Positions 8,107 to 16,853 of a stretch of DNA of 35,062 bases are shown here, one piece after another; position 1 is the first letter of the stretch, and every line of letters starts with the position of its first letter. The position numbers and the translations under genes are program-made. Where the stretch lies: the IMG/VR virus record IMGVR_UViG_3300007734_000617, positions 1 through 35,062 of that record. The stretch is one strand, 5' to 3'. The notes below the pieces were generated by a model. The model had not been told where the DNA came from, did not search any database, and was given only the letters and a program-made list of their open reading frames with translations. The DNA is from a virus.

Positions 8107-8430
8107 TTAATTACGGGTAAAACGAATATCGTCGCGCAACTTGTTCAGTATCTTGTTTGCCTGCGAATGCGTCATGTTTGACAATTGCGCTTTCAATACG
8201 TCTTTACGGGTGTCCTGAACGGGTACAGGCTTGCTTTCCATACGCTCATTACCGACCTCAAAGCAGTTATGTTCCCTCAAATGCTCCCGGTGCTTGCTGC
8301 GGCTGGTAATCATGCTGCCATCAACCATAGACTGATACGGCTGAATGTCAGGCATAACGTAGTGGTGATCTGGCGTGTAATCACCCTTTTCTATCGCAAC
8401 GCCATCAACGTAAATCCAGCTTTTTCTCAT
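8107..8430 (-). CDS. Conserved phage protein between portal and scaffold genes
   Basis: A 107-residue protein that overlaps the 114-residue upstream gene by ATGA at its start. The conserved core is VMPDIQPYQSMVDGSMITSR followed by SKHREHLREHNCFEVGNE, a sequence I recognise as widespread between portal and scaffold in phages of this type. No enzymatic motif is evident. A role in head assembly is suggested by position only. Confidence 0.65.
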   Translation of the reverse strand: MRKSWIYVDGVAIEKGDYTPDHHYVMPDIQPYQSMVDGSMITSRSKHREHLREHNCFEVGNERMESKPVPVQDTRKDVLKAQLSNMTHSQANKILNKLRDDIRFTRN

Positions 8431-8771
8431 AGCAAGGCCAATACATCCTCGTCATCAAGTTCAATGTGCAATTCCATGATCCGTTGCACTCTGTCCAAAT
8501 CCTCTAACATCCGGTCGTAATCTATTGCCGGCAATGTCGCTGCTCTGGTTTCCATGAACGGCGCGGCTATCTCCTCCGCAACGTCTGGCCTACCCTCTAC
8601 AATCTTCTCAAACGCATAAACAATTTCTGCTTTACGGCGTGCCTTATCTGCAATTTCCTTTGCAAACTTCTTTTTAAGGTAATCTCCGTCATGGGTATCA
8701 AACTCAACGAGGGGCGTTACATAGTCCCAAGTCGCTTCTTCCCAAGTGCCGGTGTCCCAACCTCCATTCAT
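8427..8771 (-). CDS. Hypothetical head-region protein with Trp-rich start
   Basis: A 114-residue acidic protein whose start overlaps the portal stop as ATGA. The N-terminus GGWDTGTWEEATWD resembles the Trp repeat near the C-terminus of the tail protein. The rest is predicted to be helical and charged (DYLKKKFAKEIADKARRK). I do not recognise a named family. Its invariant place directly after the portal gene suggests a morphogenesis role. Confidence 0.6.
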   Translation of the reverse strand: MNGGWDTGTWEEATWDYVTPLVEFDTHDGDYLKKKFAKEIADKARRKAEIVYAFEKIVEGRPDVAEEIAAPFMETRAATLPAIDYDRMLEDLDRVQRIMELHIELDDEDVLALL

Positions 8772-11107
8772 TGCACAACTTCAACGCCGATAGCTTTACC
8801 GTCAGGGCCGCGAATAATCCGCTTCTTCGCAGTTGCGGCCGACATAACATTGTCCATTTTCTCCATCGTTGCGTTTTGCATATCGTTCATGTTTTGGTGC
8901 ATTGCTGCTATAGTTTGCAAAGCGTTTTGCACATTATCGCCAAGCTCCGAGGCTATACGGTCACTTGCTGCCGTAGCTGCTTCAACCAAAGGCACATCCA
9001 CGCCCGGATTTGCACCGATCCGCGCAACCAAGACCTTCGTCGCAGCCTCAAGTTCCGCTTTCCAACGGTTAAATTCATCTTCTTGCGCTGCGGTCTGCGC
9101 CTTCATCGCCATTTCGTGCTGCATTTTCTGATCTTCAATCTGAGCCTGCATCTGAGCCAGTTGCATCTCGGCCTGAATCTTGGACTGGTGCATTTGCCCA
9201 TCGAGCTGCGCTTTCATCTGCGCTGCCTGAGCGTCTGCCTGCACCCGCATCTGGTCGGATTGTGCTGCGGCTTGCATCTTGGCCTGCTCTAGCTGCTGTT
9301 GAGCCTGGAGCTTCATCATCTCGGGATCAGGGCGCTGTTGCGGGTTCTGTTGGCTTGCAGCGGCTTTCTGCTTGATCTGCTCCAGCGCCACGTCTAGCGT
9401 GCCTTCAATGGCTTTGGCTTGCTTGAACCCGCCCACGCCAAACTTCATCAGTTCCACAAGCATAGGCACGAGTTCTGGTGATTGCTGGCCTACAGGTAAA
9501 GCCTCACGCATGAACGAGCCAAACGCGGTCAGAAACTCCACGCGGTCTTTCTTGTTCTGTTGTTGGTCAAGTTGGACCAGGCTGTCCGCGTCCACCTCAA
9601 TTCGGAAGTTACGCAACGGACTATCTTGCAGCAGCATCAAGGCTTGCGGAACTAGAGCTTGATCTGCCTCGCTCATCTGTTCCGCAGCGGCGTATTCAAG
9701 AATTGTTTTAGGCTGGAACTTAGAGCAAATGACCTGCGCTTTTAGCCGAATAAGCTCGGAAGCAAACAGAGCTACTTCCTCCTGCATACTGCGAAGCCTC
9801 AGACCGGCATACTGACCTTTGATCTGCTGCGCGGTAGCGGTTTCGGAAGCGGCAGTCTGACCCCTAATAATGTCTGAAATGCCCGTAATCTCGTAAATCT
9901 GTCCTTTAATATCCTCTCGCGCCCGGTAGCATTGCAGCAAGGCGTTTGACAGTACATCTAGCGGCAGCAGGTCAATACTGCCCTTCAACCCGCCCTTTTC
10001 GCTAAACGCCATCCATTTGTCAACTGGGATTAATGCGTTATTCTCGCCTTCTGTCAACAGCCTTTGCAAGCTAGGTTGGCTGGCGTCATAAACACCTCTA
10101 ACCCGCAGCGCTTTAACCAGCCCGTCAATGCGATCTGAAAGGATGTCTAGTTCGTTTGCTTGGTCCTGGTACAGGATGAAGTCAGGAACCGGAACAAGCG
10201 TGTCCGATGTCATCGTCGCATACAAAGGCGTGGCGCAAGGGAAAAAACCTTCTAACTCTAGCGGATCGTCGCGCTCATCAATCAGGGTAGGATTGTTCTT
10301 GGACAGCCAGTAGACCTTGCCGGTTTCCTTGTCCCACAGCTCGCATATCTTGGCGCGGGTGCGTTCTTTCGTGCTTTGCCCGTAATTGGTAAGCGTTTCG
10401 GGGCCAGAATCCAGCGCAATAGTCTTGGCGGTTTTCTCGCCAAATCGCTCGATTAGAGCTTCTCGGCTCATGTACACCCACCGCCAGACGCAGGTTACTT
10501 CTTCCCAAGTTCGAGCGACAGAATGCCCAAAATCCTTCCAATGAACGTAGTCGGTAGGGGCGCACTCGTACTCAATTTCTTCCTGGGGTTCCTCGCCAGC
10601 GGTGTAGTCCTCGCTTTCCGGAGCACCTTCAGGGGTTTGACCTTCGGCTGCCTCATTCTCTACGTCCTCCGTAACCTGCAAACCATCTTCAGGAATGTCC
10701 TGCTGCCGAACGTGCGGCTCGTACCGTACCCAAGCAACCCCGCGACCGCCGAGAAACCTATCCTCGACCGCGTGTTTCATGGTCGCCCGAAAATCAGGGT
10801 AATGCTCAATCTCAAAGTCTAGGGCGCGTTCAATAAGCTGCCCTGCCACCCGTCCTACGGGGTCATTATCGCCAAAACGCCGTTCAGCCACCGCTTTAGG
10901 CAGCTTGGCATAAACAGCAGGGATAAGCGTCTGGACGTTAGACCAAAGGATATTAAACTTGGCGGTTTCGTTCGTGTGCTGGCTGCGGTTGTCGTCGCGG
11001 TAACGCTTAACAATCTTAGTTGTCCGCGCCTCCCACTTCTTAAACTCGTTGTCATAGCTTGAAATGACGTTAAGCCATTTCTGTACGCCGGTGCTGGTCG
11101 GTTCCAT
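8768..11107 (-). CDS. Portal protein
   Basis: A 779-residue protein, long like the portals of P22-type podoviruses. The N-terminal third contains RYRDDNRSQHTNETAKFNILWSNVQTL-like sequence typical of this portal family, followed by an acidic low-complexity insertion near residues 140-180. The middle carries YQDQANELDILSDRIDGL and GQIYEITGISDIIRGQ, typical of the portal stem and wing region. The C-terminal 150 or so residues are a Gln/Met/Ala-rich coiled coil with near-repeats such as MQAQIEDQKMQHEMAMKAQ, likely a barrel. Start overlaps the upstream stop as TAATG. Confidence 0.85.
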   Translation of the reverse strand: MEPTSTGVQKWLNVISSYDNEFKKWEARTTKIVKRYRDDNRSQHTNETAKFNILWSNVQTLIPAVYAKLPKAVAERRFGDNDPVGRVAGQLIERALDFEIEHYPDFRATMKHAVEDRFLGGRGVAWVRYEPHVRQQDIPEDGLQVTEDVENEAAEGQTPEGAPESEDYTAGEEPQEEIEYECAPTDYVHWKDFGHSVARTWEEVTCVWRWVYMSREALIERFGEKTAKTIALDSGPETLTNYGQSTKERTRAKICELWDKETGKVYWLSKNNPTLIDERDDPLELEGFFPCATPLYATMTSDTLVPVPDFILYQDQANELDILSDRIDGLVKALRVRGVYDASQPSLQRLLTEGENNALIPVDKWMAFSEKGGLKGSIDLLPLDVLSNALLQCYRAREDIKGQIYEITGISDIIRGQTAASETATAQQIKGQYAGLRLRSMQEEVALFASELIRLKAQVICSKFQPKTILEYAAAEQMSEADQALVPQALMLLQDSPLRNFRIEVDADSLVQLDQQQNKKDRVEFLTAFGSFMREALPVGQQSPELVPMLVELMKFGVGGFKQAKAIEGTLDVALEQIKQKAAASQQNPQQRPDPEMMKLQAQQQLEQAKMQAAAQSDQMRVQADAQAAQMKAQLDGQMHQSKIQAEMQLAQMQAQIEDQKMQHEMAMKAQTAAQEDEFNRWKAELEAATKVLVARIGANPGVDVPLVEAATAASDRIASELGDNVQNALQTIAAMHQNMNDMQNATMEKMDNVMSAATAKKRIIRGPDGKAIGVEVVQ

Positions 11108-12033
11108 TACTTTTCCTCTGCGAGTAGGTCAGGCGCGGCAACGCCGAGGGCTGCTGCTAATGCTGAGTTCCTGCGCCACGGATCGAAGGCGGCGAAGCGG
11201 GAACGAAAGTTGTCAGGATTGACAGATACATAATGCTGTCTTTCTGGGTACTCAGTAACGCCTTGTTTTAACAACCAATCGGGCGTTGGTTCTTGATTAG
11301 TAATAATTGCTGATTTATTTCTTTTAAATAATTCAGAAATTAACTCATCATCTGCTGAAACTTTTAATTCATCGTAAGGATTATTTAGTTTTGAAACTAA
11401 TGCTTCGTCTCTAAAAACAGCCAATGGATATGAAGTACCGCCCGTATCTTTTAATGATGAATACATATTAGTTTCTGGTAAATAATTTGTTGCATAAATT
11501 CCGGGGCCTTGAGCACCTGTTCTTGATGGTTTAAATGTTGTTATATTTGGATTATTGCTACCATGTCCCCATCCAAACTCTGCACCCATAGCCGCCGCCC
11601 TTTGCGCTGGCGTATTGTCAGCAGGCAATCCCAGGCCATGCTGCTCAACAGGCAGGGCAGCGCGTTGTTGGGCTAGGCGTAGGGCTTCGTCTTGCGGGGC
11701 GGCGTTTAATGTCATCCCCGTTCTGCCCATGTAGTTTTCCATTCCTTGCATTACTTTTGGCGTTGCATACCGTCCAGCAGCCATTGCCGCACCTTTAGCC
11801 AACGGTGCAAACGGCAAAGCGCCAGTCAATATATCAGCGCCAATCAGGAAGTTTTCCGTTTCCTTAGACCTGCGCTCATAGTCCCTTGAACGCGGATCCA
11901 TTACCGAAGTAGGGGGAGCCATGTTAGCTCTACCCTTTCTACCTTGTTCGGCAATGTTAGGGTTCATGGTTACCGGCCCTTCCATATCCTGCTGGTAGCG
12001 TAAAGCAGCGGCAAGTCGGTTAGCATCAGCCAT
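11107..12033 (-). CDS. Putative ADP-ribosyltransferase-like polyvalent protein
   Basis: A 308-residue protein directly upstream of the portal gene, TAATG-coupled at both ends. The N-terminal half is helical and Ala-rich. The segment FGWGHGSNNPNITTFKPS followed by GAQGPGIYATNYLPETNMY matches the pattern of phage ADP-ribosyltransferase-like (ART) domains, with an H-G-S/T start and a glycine-rich G-x-YAT strand. The end, RSRFAAFDPWRRNSA, is typical of phage polyvalent proteins. The region coding the ART-like domain is visibly more AT-rich than its flanks, suggesting transfer. It may be packaged and injected; that is inference. Confidence 0.6.
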   Translation of the reverse strand: MADANRLAAALRYQQDMEGPVTMNPNIAEQGRKGRANMAPPTSVMDPRSRDYERRSKETENFLIGADILTGALPFAPLAKGAAMAAGRYATPKVMQGMENYMGRTGMTLNAAPQDEALRLAQQRAALPVEQHGLGLPADNTPAQRAAAMGAEFGWGHGSNNPNITTFKPSRTGAQGPGIYATNYLPETNMYSSLKDTGGTSYPLAVFRDEALVSKLNNPYDELKVSADDELISELFKRNKSAIITNQEPTPDWLLKQGVTEYPERQHYVSVNPDNFRSRFAAFDPWRRNSALAAALGVAAPDLLAEEK

Positions 12034-12320
12034 TATTTATTCCGCGCCGAGATAGCACGCGCCTTTGCCTGTGCGTCCTCTTTACTTGAAGCGCCCCATG
12101 CCTTCAGAGCAAGCGCCAGACGGGTAGGATCGCCATTCTTTTCCATTGGCCCCGGCATATTACCCATCCTCGCAAGAAATGATGCTCTGCGCGGGTTATC
12201 GCCTGCCTTTACTGGTGCTTTAAGCGTCCCGCCTGTTTCAGCTTTATAACTAGCGCGACCAGCAGCATTCAGCCCGCCAGCAGGGTTCTTACCTTCTTTT
12301 CGTGTCCAGGCTGCGCTCAT
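12033..12320 (-). CDS. DUF6321-like conserved phage protein
   Basis: A 95-residue basic protein. KEGKNPAGGLNAAGRASY, then GDNPRRASFLARMGNM and LKAWGASSKEDAQAKARAIS form a recognisable conserved phage family that I associate with DUF6321. The ATG overlaps the FkbM stop as ATGA. Function is unknown; homologues are commonly near terminase and portal genes. Confidence 0.7.
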   Translation of the reverse strand: MSAAWTRKEGKNPAGGLNAAGRASYKAETGGTLKAPVKAGDNPRRASFLARMGNMPGPMEKNGDPTRLALALKAWGASSKEDAQAKARAISARNK

Positions 12321-12925
12321 CGTGTGAATATAACGTCCCTGTTAACTTGGTCGGCTATCTTGTAACCCATAAACTTTAACCAAGTGATAGTTTCATCGTC
12401 GGTGTATCCGTATCGCTCGCCGTGGCCTTTAAGCTCAAGCGTAATCACAGGCCAACCCGCTTCAATCGTGGCTATCGCGCCTAGTAACGCCTCATGCTCT
12501 GATCCCTCTACGTCCAGTTGTAGAAAGTCGCAATCGGTAACGCCTAAGCTATCAATTGGTATTACCGCAAACTCGTTGCCTTCCTTGACCTGATGAGCGC
12601 CGATGTTGTCAGGATAAACCCTATCAATCGCCGCCCTGCCATGTATTCGACCGAATGCTGCGCGTCTGCTTACAATATTTCTTGCGTTGCAAGTGTTAGC
12701 TTCCAGCGCTTCGTAGTTATCCACATCCGGCTCGACCGTATAGACAGTTTTAAACCTCTGCGACAACGCCAACGGATAAACGCCGATATTGCCGCCAGCT
12801 TGTATAACTGTGCGAAAGTCTTTACACAAATCCAAGCTAACGCCTAGATCACCTACCTCGTCCAACAAAGCACCCAAGCAATGTTCGTCTGCCTCTGGCA
12901 CAAAGTACCCTTTAGACGCACGCAT
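12317..12925 (-). CDS. FkbM-family SAM-dependent methyltransferase
   Basis: A 202-residue protein. The SAM-binding motif VIQAGGNIGVYPLAL is at residues 40-54, the acidic VEPD follows at about 64-67, and the FkbM hallmark DFLQLDVEGSEHEALLGA is near the middle of the second half. The ATG at 12925 (MRASKGYFV) overlaps the preceding glycosyltransferase by 14 nt and suits the family start better than the upstream ATG at 12973. FkbM enzymes O-methylate sugars and polyketides. Next to a glycosyltransferase it probably caps or modifies a glycan. The target is unknown. Confidence 0.8.
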   Translation of the reverse strand: MRASKGYFVPEADEHCLGALLDEVGDLGVSLDLCKDFRTVIQAGGNIGVYPLALSQRFKTVYTVEPDVDNYEALEANTCNARNIVSRRAAFGRIHGRAAIDRVYPDNIGAHQVKEGNEFAVIPIDSLGVTDCDFLQLDVEGSEHEALLGAIATIEAGWPVITLELKGHGERYGYTDDETITWLKFMGYKIADQVNRDVIFTR

Positions 12926-13508
12926 ACTGAACCCTCGTCTGCTCCCACGGTCTTGGTTTCCCGTGGAACACAATCACCTTGTCTTGTTCCCTAACGCCAT
13001 GCTCCAGCACGTCAGACTTGAAACTGCACACGCCGTCTGTAATGTCCTGCCAATAAGTAACGGGTTCATTGCGTAGTGCGTGTTCAAGGTAGATTTGGTC
13101 ACCTCCTTCGCAATACCGTTCGCCGGTCTTAAACTCATCGTAAAGGAACTCATGCGGCTTTGACCACCACATCAAACTAGATTGCATCGCCAAAGGGTTA
13201 CGCTTACCCCTGTATATGTCGCGCATAATCACAAAGTCATGCGGCCTTGCTGCCTCTAGCATCTCGCTGCAATCGCCCACCAGAACCGTATCCAAATCCA
13301 TGTACAACGCGCTTGGCAGCCTGAATAGCTCTAGCTTTGACCACCAGCCCTCCCATCCGTGAATTAGCGGGATAGTGGCGCAATCGAGCGTTAAATCGGT
13401 CAAACAAACAAAGTCCTCATTCGGCAAGTATTTAGCGCACATCGCCTGCAACGCATAAACATGAGCCGGTTTGAAGTCACCACCTGACTTTAGGACGCAA
13501 GCAATCAC
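12912..13508 (-). CDS. Glycosyltransferase, GT-A fold
   Basis: A 198-residue protein. The nucleotide-sugar and metal-binding motif is YMDLDTVLV (DLD at 71-73), preceded by GWEGWWSKLELFRLP, which is typical of small phage GT8-like enzymes. Later GGDQIYLEHAL and VIVFHGKPRPWE resemble the conserved acceptor side and metal-binding histidine of the family. Coupled by ATGA to the upstream 51-residue gene and overlapping the FkbM gene. It likely adds a sugar to a virion or host-surface molecule. Confidence 0.8.
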   Translation of the reverse strand: MIACVLKSGGDFKPAHVYALQAMCAKYLPNEDFVCLTDLTLDCATIPLIHGWEGWWSKLELFRLPSALYMDLDTVLVGDCSEMLEAARPHDFVIMRDIYRGKRNPLAMQSSLMWWSKPHEFLYDEFKTGERYCEGGDQIYLEHALRNEPVTYWQDITDGVCSFKSDVLEHGVREQDKVIVFHGKPRPWEQTRVQYACV

Positions 13509-13660
13509 TTATTCACAGGCTTTGCAGTCTTTGCTGACTCACGGAATGCTTCAGCAGTCGGTGCGCCGGGGGTTCCAGGCTTACGCATTTTCTCGTTCGA
13601 ACCCGCTTTTATGCGTTCCTGTTTAGCAAGAATGTTTGCATACAGTCCGGGCTTGTTCAT
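13505..13660 (-). CDS. Small conserved basic phage protein
   Basis: A 51-residue protein. It begins NKPGLYANILAKQERIKAG and continues EKMRKPGTPGAPTAEAF. This is a short family found repeatedly beside packaging and virion genes of uncultured phages. The start at 13660 overlaps the previous stop as ATGA; an upstream ATG at 13717 would overlap that gene by 61 nt and lacks support. The protein is Lys/Arg-rich without a recognised domain. Function unknown. Confidence 0.7.
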   Translation of the reverse strand: MNKPGLYANILAKQERIKAGSNEKMRKPGTPGAPTAEAFRESAKTAKPVNK

Positions 13661-13968
13661 ACGCTGAATATGCCAATGGCAACAACAGTTGCGCCTGCTC
13701 CGGTAGTCACCGACCACGGGCCAGACGCCGAGGCCATATTCAGTTCAACCGAGTAAATGCCCGGAACAACCGTAGCGCCTCCGGTAAGAATCACAATGGA
13801 AGTGCTGCCATCAATGATGGTTACGCCTGCCGTAGTTGCAGTCACCACAGAAATAATGAGCCGGTGCAGATAATCACCTTTTGCGCCTGCTGTGCCTAGA
13901 ACTTGCGCGGTAGTGCTGGCTGCTACGGTTTCATACGCATATCTATACGGATAACTGACGCCACTCAT
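13657..13968 (-). CDS. Small beta-rich phage protein after terminase
   Basis: A 103-residue protein, ATGA-coupled to the terminase stop. It is dominated by Thr, Val, Ala and Gly in a beta-like pattern (LIISVVTATTAGVTIIDGS, GATVVPGIYSVELNM), with no membrane or catalytic motif. It could be a minor virion component. I do not recognise a named family. Confidence 0.6.
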   Translation of the reverse strand: MSGVSYPYRYAYETVAASTTAQVLGTAGAKGDYLHRLIISVVTATTAGVTIIDGSTSIVILTGGATVVPGIYSVELNMASASGPWSVTTGAGATVVAIGIFSV

Positions 13969-15299
13969 AGTCTTTTCCTTTTGTTAAATTGCTCGTGGGT
14001 TGCCCACATATCGTCCAAAGTGACCTCGTTACCGGGGCCAACTATCAGGGGTTTTACCCTATCCGGTGGCTTAACTGCGGGTTCCTGCCGCCAGACTATA
14101 GCCAACATCCGCATGGCATCGGCTGGATGACTGCACCAGTCATGCCGGGGAGTCTGTCTAAACGCTTTCTTGTCTTCGTCATATTCCCGCTGATACTGGC
14201 GCAGCGCTTCCATGCCTTCGTCGCAACGTTCAGCGTCAAACCATGTATTTGGTAGCATTTGGCGCACCGCTTGTATCCCGTCCTGAACGCTTAGATCAGG
14301 CACAATAGCTAGGTTGTTTATACCTAGATACTCAGCCATTTGCTCGATTATCGACTTGCCTTGCGCCGCTAGGGTCTTGGCGCGAGCGTCATGTGGGAGG
14401 TAATGCTTGCCGTAGTTGTAAGGTTTGCTTGTAATAACCGTTGCCAGTTCCGCTATGTTTGCGCCGCTGACCGCGTAGTAGTCAATAACGTGAATCTCGC
14501 CTCTAATGACCTGATAGAACCAAATAGCCGTATCATCGCGGTATCCCAAGTCCCAGGCGGTATGAACGGGTACTGCCGGCTGGTAGTCAACACGGCATAT
14601 CCGACCTTGTTCTGCCGCCTCACGCATCTCAACCCCGTAAAACGCGCCGAGGATACTAGCCTCAAAGCTGCACTCATACTCTTGGTCGTACTGGTCTTTA
14701 CTTAGTTGAGCGCGAGCTGCCGCCAACTCGCCATCAGGAAGCAATCCAGACTTACTGGCTGGCAGCTCCAGCAGGAACCACTCATCCCTAAGCCTAGCCG
14801 CGGTCTGCTTTATGTCCCAAAACTGGTTTTTACCTTTTGGAGTGCCGCCAAACACCGCCCATCCTTGCCGGTCGCTCAGGGAAGGCCGGATCACGTTACC
14901 CCAGACGCTAGGCTTAAAATCTCCATATTCGTCCATAAAAATTCCGTCAAATCCCAAACCACGCATGGCATCTGCGTTATCAGCGCCAAACAGTCTAACT
15001 TTTGACCCGTTAATCATATCCACGGTCAACTCTGACTCATTGGTGCTGGCTGCCGCAGTAGCCGAGAAGTGTTTAAGGTAGTCCCACGCCACGGATTTAG
15101 CCTGTGAGCGAAAGGGGGCTATGTAGGCAAATTGGGGCATGGGACTTTTACTTGTGACCGCTGCCCGGATAAGGTCGTTAATCGCCGCTACGGTCTTACC
15201 TGCCCGCCTGTGAGCCACAAGGCATGACCACCGCTTAGTACGGTTATGGAACGGCAGGAACGCCGGTCTTGGCTTGTAGGGTATGACGTGCAGCGTCAC
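13965..15299 (-). CDS. Terminase large subunit
   Basis: A 444-residue protein. The ATPase Walker A is AHRRAGKT (residues 29-36), Walker B is IFMDE (120-124), and GGTPKGKNQFWD follows (151-162) as the coupling motif. The RNase H-like nuclease domain starts at AWDLGYRDDTAIWF with Asp250 and Asp255/256 as probable metal ligands. A C-terminal DWCSHPADAMRML gives the last acidic residue. The start is GTG at 15299, overlapping the small-subunit stop as GTGA. It packages DNA through the portal. Confidence 0.92.
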   Translation of the reverse strand: MTLHVIPYKPRPAFLPFHNRTKRWSCLVAHRRAGKTVAAINDLIRAAVTSKSPMPQFAYIAPFRSQAKSVAWDYLKHFSATAAASTNESELTVDMINGSKVRLFGADNADAMRGLGFDGIFMDEYGDFKPSVWGNVIRPSLSDRQGWAVFGGTPKGKNQFWDIKQTAARLRDEWFLLELPASKSGLLPDGELAAARAQLSKDQYDQEYECSFEASILGAFYGVEMREAAEQGRICRVDYQPAVPVHTAWDLGYRDDTAIWFYQVIRGEIHVIDYYAVSGANIAELATVITSKPYNYGKHYLPHDARAKTLAAQGKSIIEQMAEYLGINNLAIVPDLSVQDGIQAVRQMLPNTWFDAERCDEGMEALRQYQREYDEDKKAFRQTPRHDWCSHPADAMRMLAIVWRQEPAVKPPDRVKPLIVGPGNEVTLDDMWATHEQFNKRKRL

Positions 15300-15628
15300 T
15301 CAAGCCACCGAAAGGTATGTTCTTGCGGCCCGCCCTCTGGCCCTGAGTTCTCGTGCCTTTGGGTTTCAGCCCACCGCATCTGCGCTTTAGTCCACCAGAT
15401 CATGGCTGTGGTGTCCTGGCCCAATGTCGCTTTGTTGAACAATGATTTAGCCACCGCAGCTGAGGCTTGAGCTTTGCCTGTAGCAAGCTCAACCTCGTAA
15501 TGCTTTCTAAGCGTTTCAGCAGCTATACCAATCAGCGCAGCAATCTGGTCTTGAGGCAAGCCGAGTCCTGAAGCACTCTGAGCTTGCTGCCTTGTTTTTG
15601 CTGTTGGTTGGTGCGGTTTAAATCTCAT
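15296..15628 (-). CDS. Terminase small subunit
   Basis: A 110-residue protein. An N-terminal helix-turn-helix, GLGLPQDQIAALIGIAAETL, and the continuation RKHYEVELATGKAQASAAVA are the standard pattern of phage small terminase subunits that recognise packaging sites and oligomerise. Its stop is fused with the large subunit start as GTGA. It lies 19 nt after the ParB-methyltransferase gene, so the order is methyltransferase, small subunit, large subunit. Confidence 0.85.
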   Translation of the reverse strand: MRFKPHQPTAKTRQQAQSASGLGLPQDQIAALIGIAAETLRKHYEVELATGKAQASAAVAKSLFNKATLGQDTTAMIWWTKAQMRWAETQRHENSGPEGGPQEHTFRWLE

Positions 15629-15647
15629 TGTTTTTAAGGAAAAGGAA

Positions 15648-16853
15648 TTATGCCGCTTTCTTCAATGAAATGAAAGGCTTACCATTTGCTTCTAGCGTTG
15701 CTGTCTGTCCTGTGAATTCTTGCCACCTTTGGACGATTACATCGCAGTACTTGGGGTCTAGTTCCATGCTGCGGTTGATGCGGCCTGTTTTCTCGCAGGC
15801 TATTAGGGTAGAGCCGGAGCCACCGAATAGGTCGAGGACAATGCAATTAGCAACGCTGCTGTTTTCAATAGCCCTTTGACACAATTCAACGGGCTTCATT
15901 GTTGGGTGAGTCTTGGCGTCTTTTGTCCGATCACAGTTCCAAAGCGTTGTTTGCTTCCTGTCTTTTACTCTAACTCGACCGCTACCTTCCTTCCATCCAT
16001 AAAGACAAGGTTCATTTTGCGAATGATAATCCCCCTGCGACATGGTTAAGGTTGGTTTTACCCATTGAATAGTAGATGGACGGGCTTGATGAAAGCCAGC
16101 AGATCGAAAAGCACTAATAAACTCTAAAGCTGTTATGTCGGCGTGCCACACATAAACATTGCTTCCGGGGTGAAGAACAGAATAAGCGCAAACAAAAGCG
16201 TCATGCAAAAACTCTTGTAACTTTGCGTCTTTCAAATGATCGTTTGGAACACCCTCGTAATCCACGCCATAAGGCGGGTCTGTGTGAAGCATATTTGCTT
16301 GTTCCCCATCCATCAGCCTCTCAACCGCATCAATGCTTGTCGAGTCCCCGCACATCACCCGATGCTTGCCTAGCAGCCAAACGTCCCCCAAGACGGTCAC
16401 AGGGGCTTCAGGAACGTCCGGTACAGCATCCTCGTCTGTCAGCCCCTCCGTCCCTGTCGGAGCCAGCAACGCCTCAATCTCGTCGGTGCTGAAGCCCGTC
16501 AGGTCTAGATCGAAACCCATGTCCTTCAGATCGGTAAGCTCCACCGCCAGCATTTCATCGTCCCAACCCGCATTTAAAGCTAGCTTGTTATCTGCAATAA
16601 CGTAGGCTTTCTTTTGCGCTTCTGTCAGGTGAGTCAGTCTGATGCTAGGAACGTCAGTAATCGCTAACTTCCGCGCCGCCATTACCCGTCCATGCCCTGC
16701 AATGATGCTTCCGGTCTCGTCAATCAAAACGGGATTGGTGAAGCCAAATTCTTTAATGCTTGCGGCTATTTGCGCAATTTGATTTTCAGAGTGAGTGCGG
16801 CTATTCCTGGCATACGGAATCAGCTTGTCAATCTTAACTTGTTCAATGTTCAT
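15648..16853 (-). CDS. ParB/Srx nuclease-like domain fused to DNA N6-adenine/N4-cytosine methyltransferase
   Basis: A 401-residue fusion. Residues 1-100 form a ParB-like domain with LIPYARNSRTHSENQIAQIA and IIAGHGRVMAARKL (GHGR at 53-56). After an acidic linker (about 130-150) comes the methyltransferase: catalytic TDPPYG (191-196), then LDLFGGSGSTLIACE (339-353) as the SAM-binding loop. Catalytic-before-SAM order indicates a beta-class amino-methyltransferase. Such fusions are common next to phage terminase genes. It probably methylates phage DNA to avoid restriction; the recognition sequence is unknown. Start overlaps the 55-residue gene as ATGA. Confidence 0.88.
   Translation of the reverse strand: MNIEQVKIDKLIPYARNSRTHSENQIAQIAASIKEFGFTNPVLIDETGSIIAGHGRVMAARKLAITDVPSIRLTHLTEAQKKAYVIADNKLALNAGWDDEMLAVELTDLKDMGFDLDLTGFSTDEIEALLAPTGTEGLTDEDAVPDVPEAPVTVLGDVWLLGKHRVMCGDSTSIDAVERLMDGEQANMLHTDPPYGVDYEGVPNDHLKDAKLQEFLHDAFVCAYSVLHPGSNVYVWHADITALEFISAFRSAGFHQARPSTIQWVKPTLTMSQGDYHSQNEPCLYGWKEGSGRVRVKDRKQTTLWNCDRTKDAKTHPTMKPVELCQRAIENSSVANCIVLDLFGGSGSTLIACEKTGRINRSMELDPKYCDVIVQRWQEFTGQTATLEANGKPFISLKKAA

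Noticed and set aside
8771-9292. Plus-strand frame of 173 residues opposite the portal gene
   Set aside because: It mirrors the Gln-rich coiled coil of the portal gene (giving His/Leu-rich text) and has no ribosome site or family pattern. Other plus-strand frames over the late genes are likewise shadows.
10278-10565. Minus-strand frame of 95 residues within the portal gene
   Set aside because: It lies wholly inside the portal frame, is low in family likeness and lacks a start signal.
13570-13630. Possible tRNA T-arm (GGTTCGAAC)
   Set aside because: The bases lie in the coding sequence of the 51-residue protein; no acceptor, D or anticodon stem can be folded around them.
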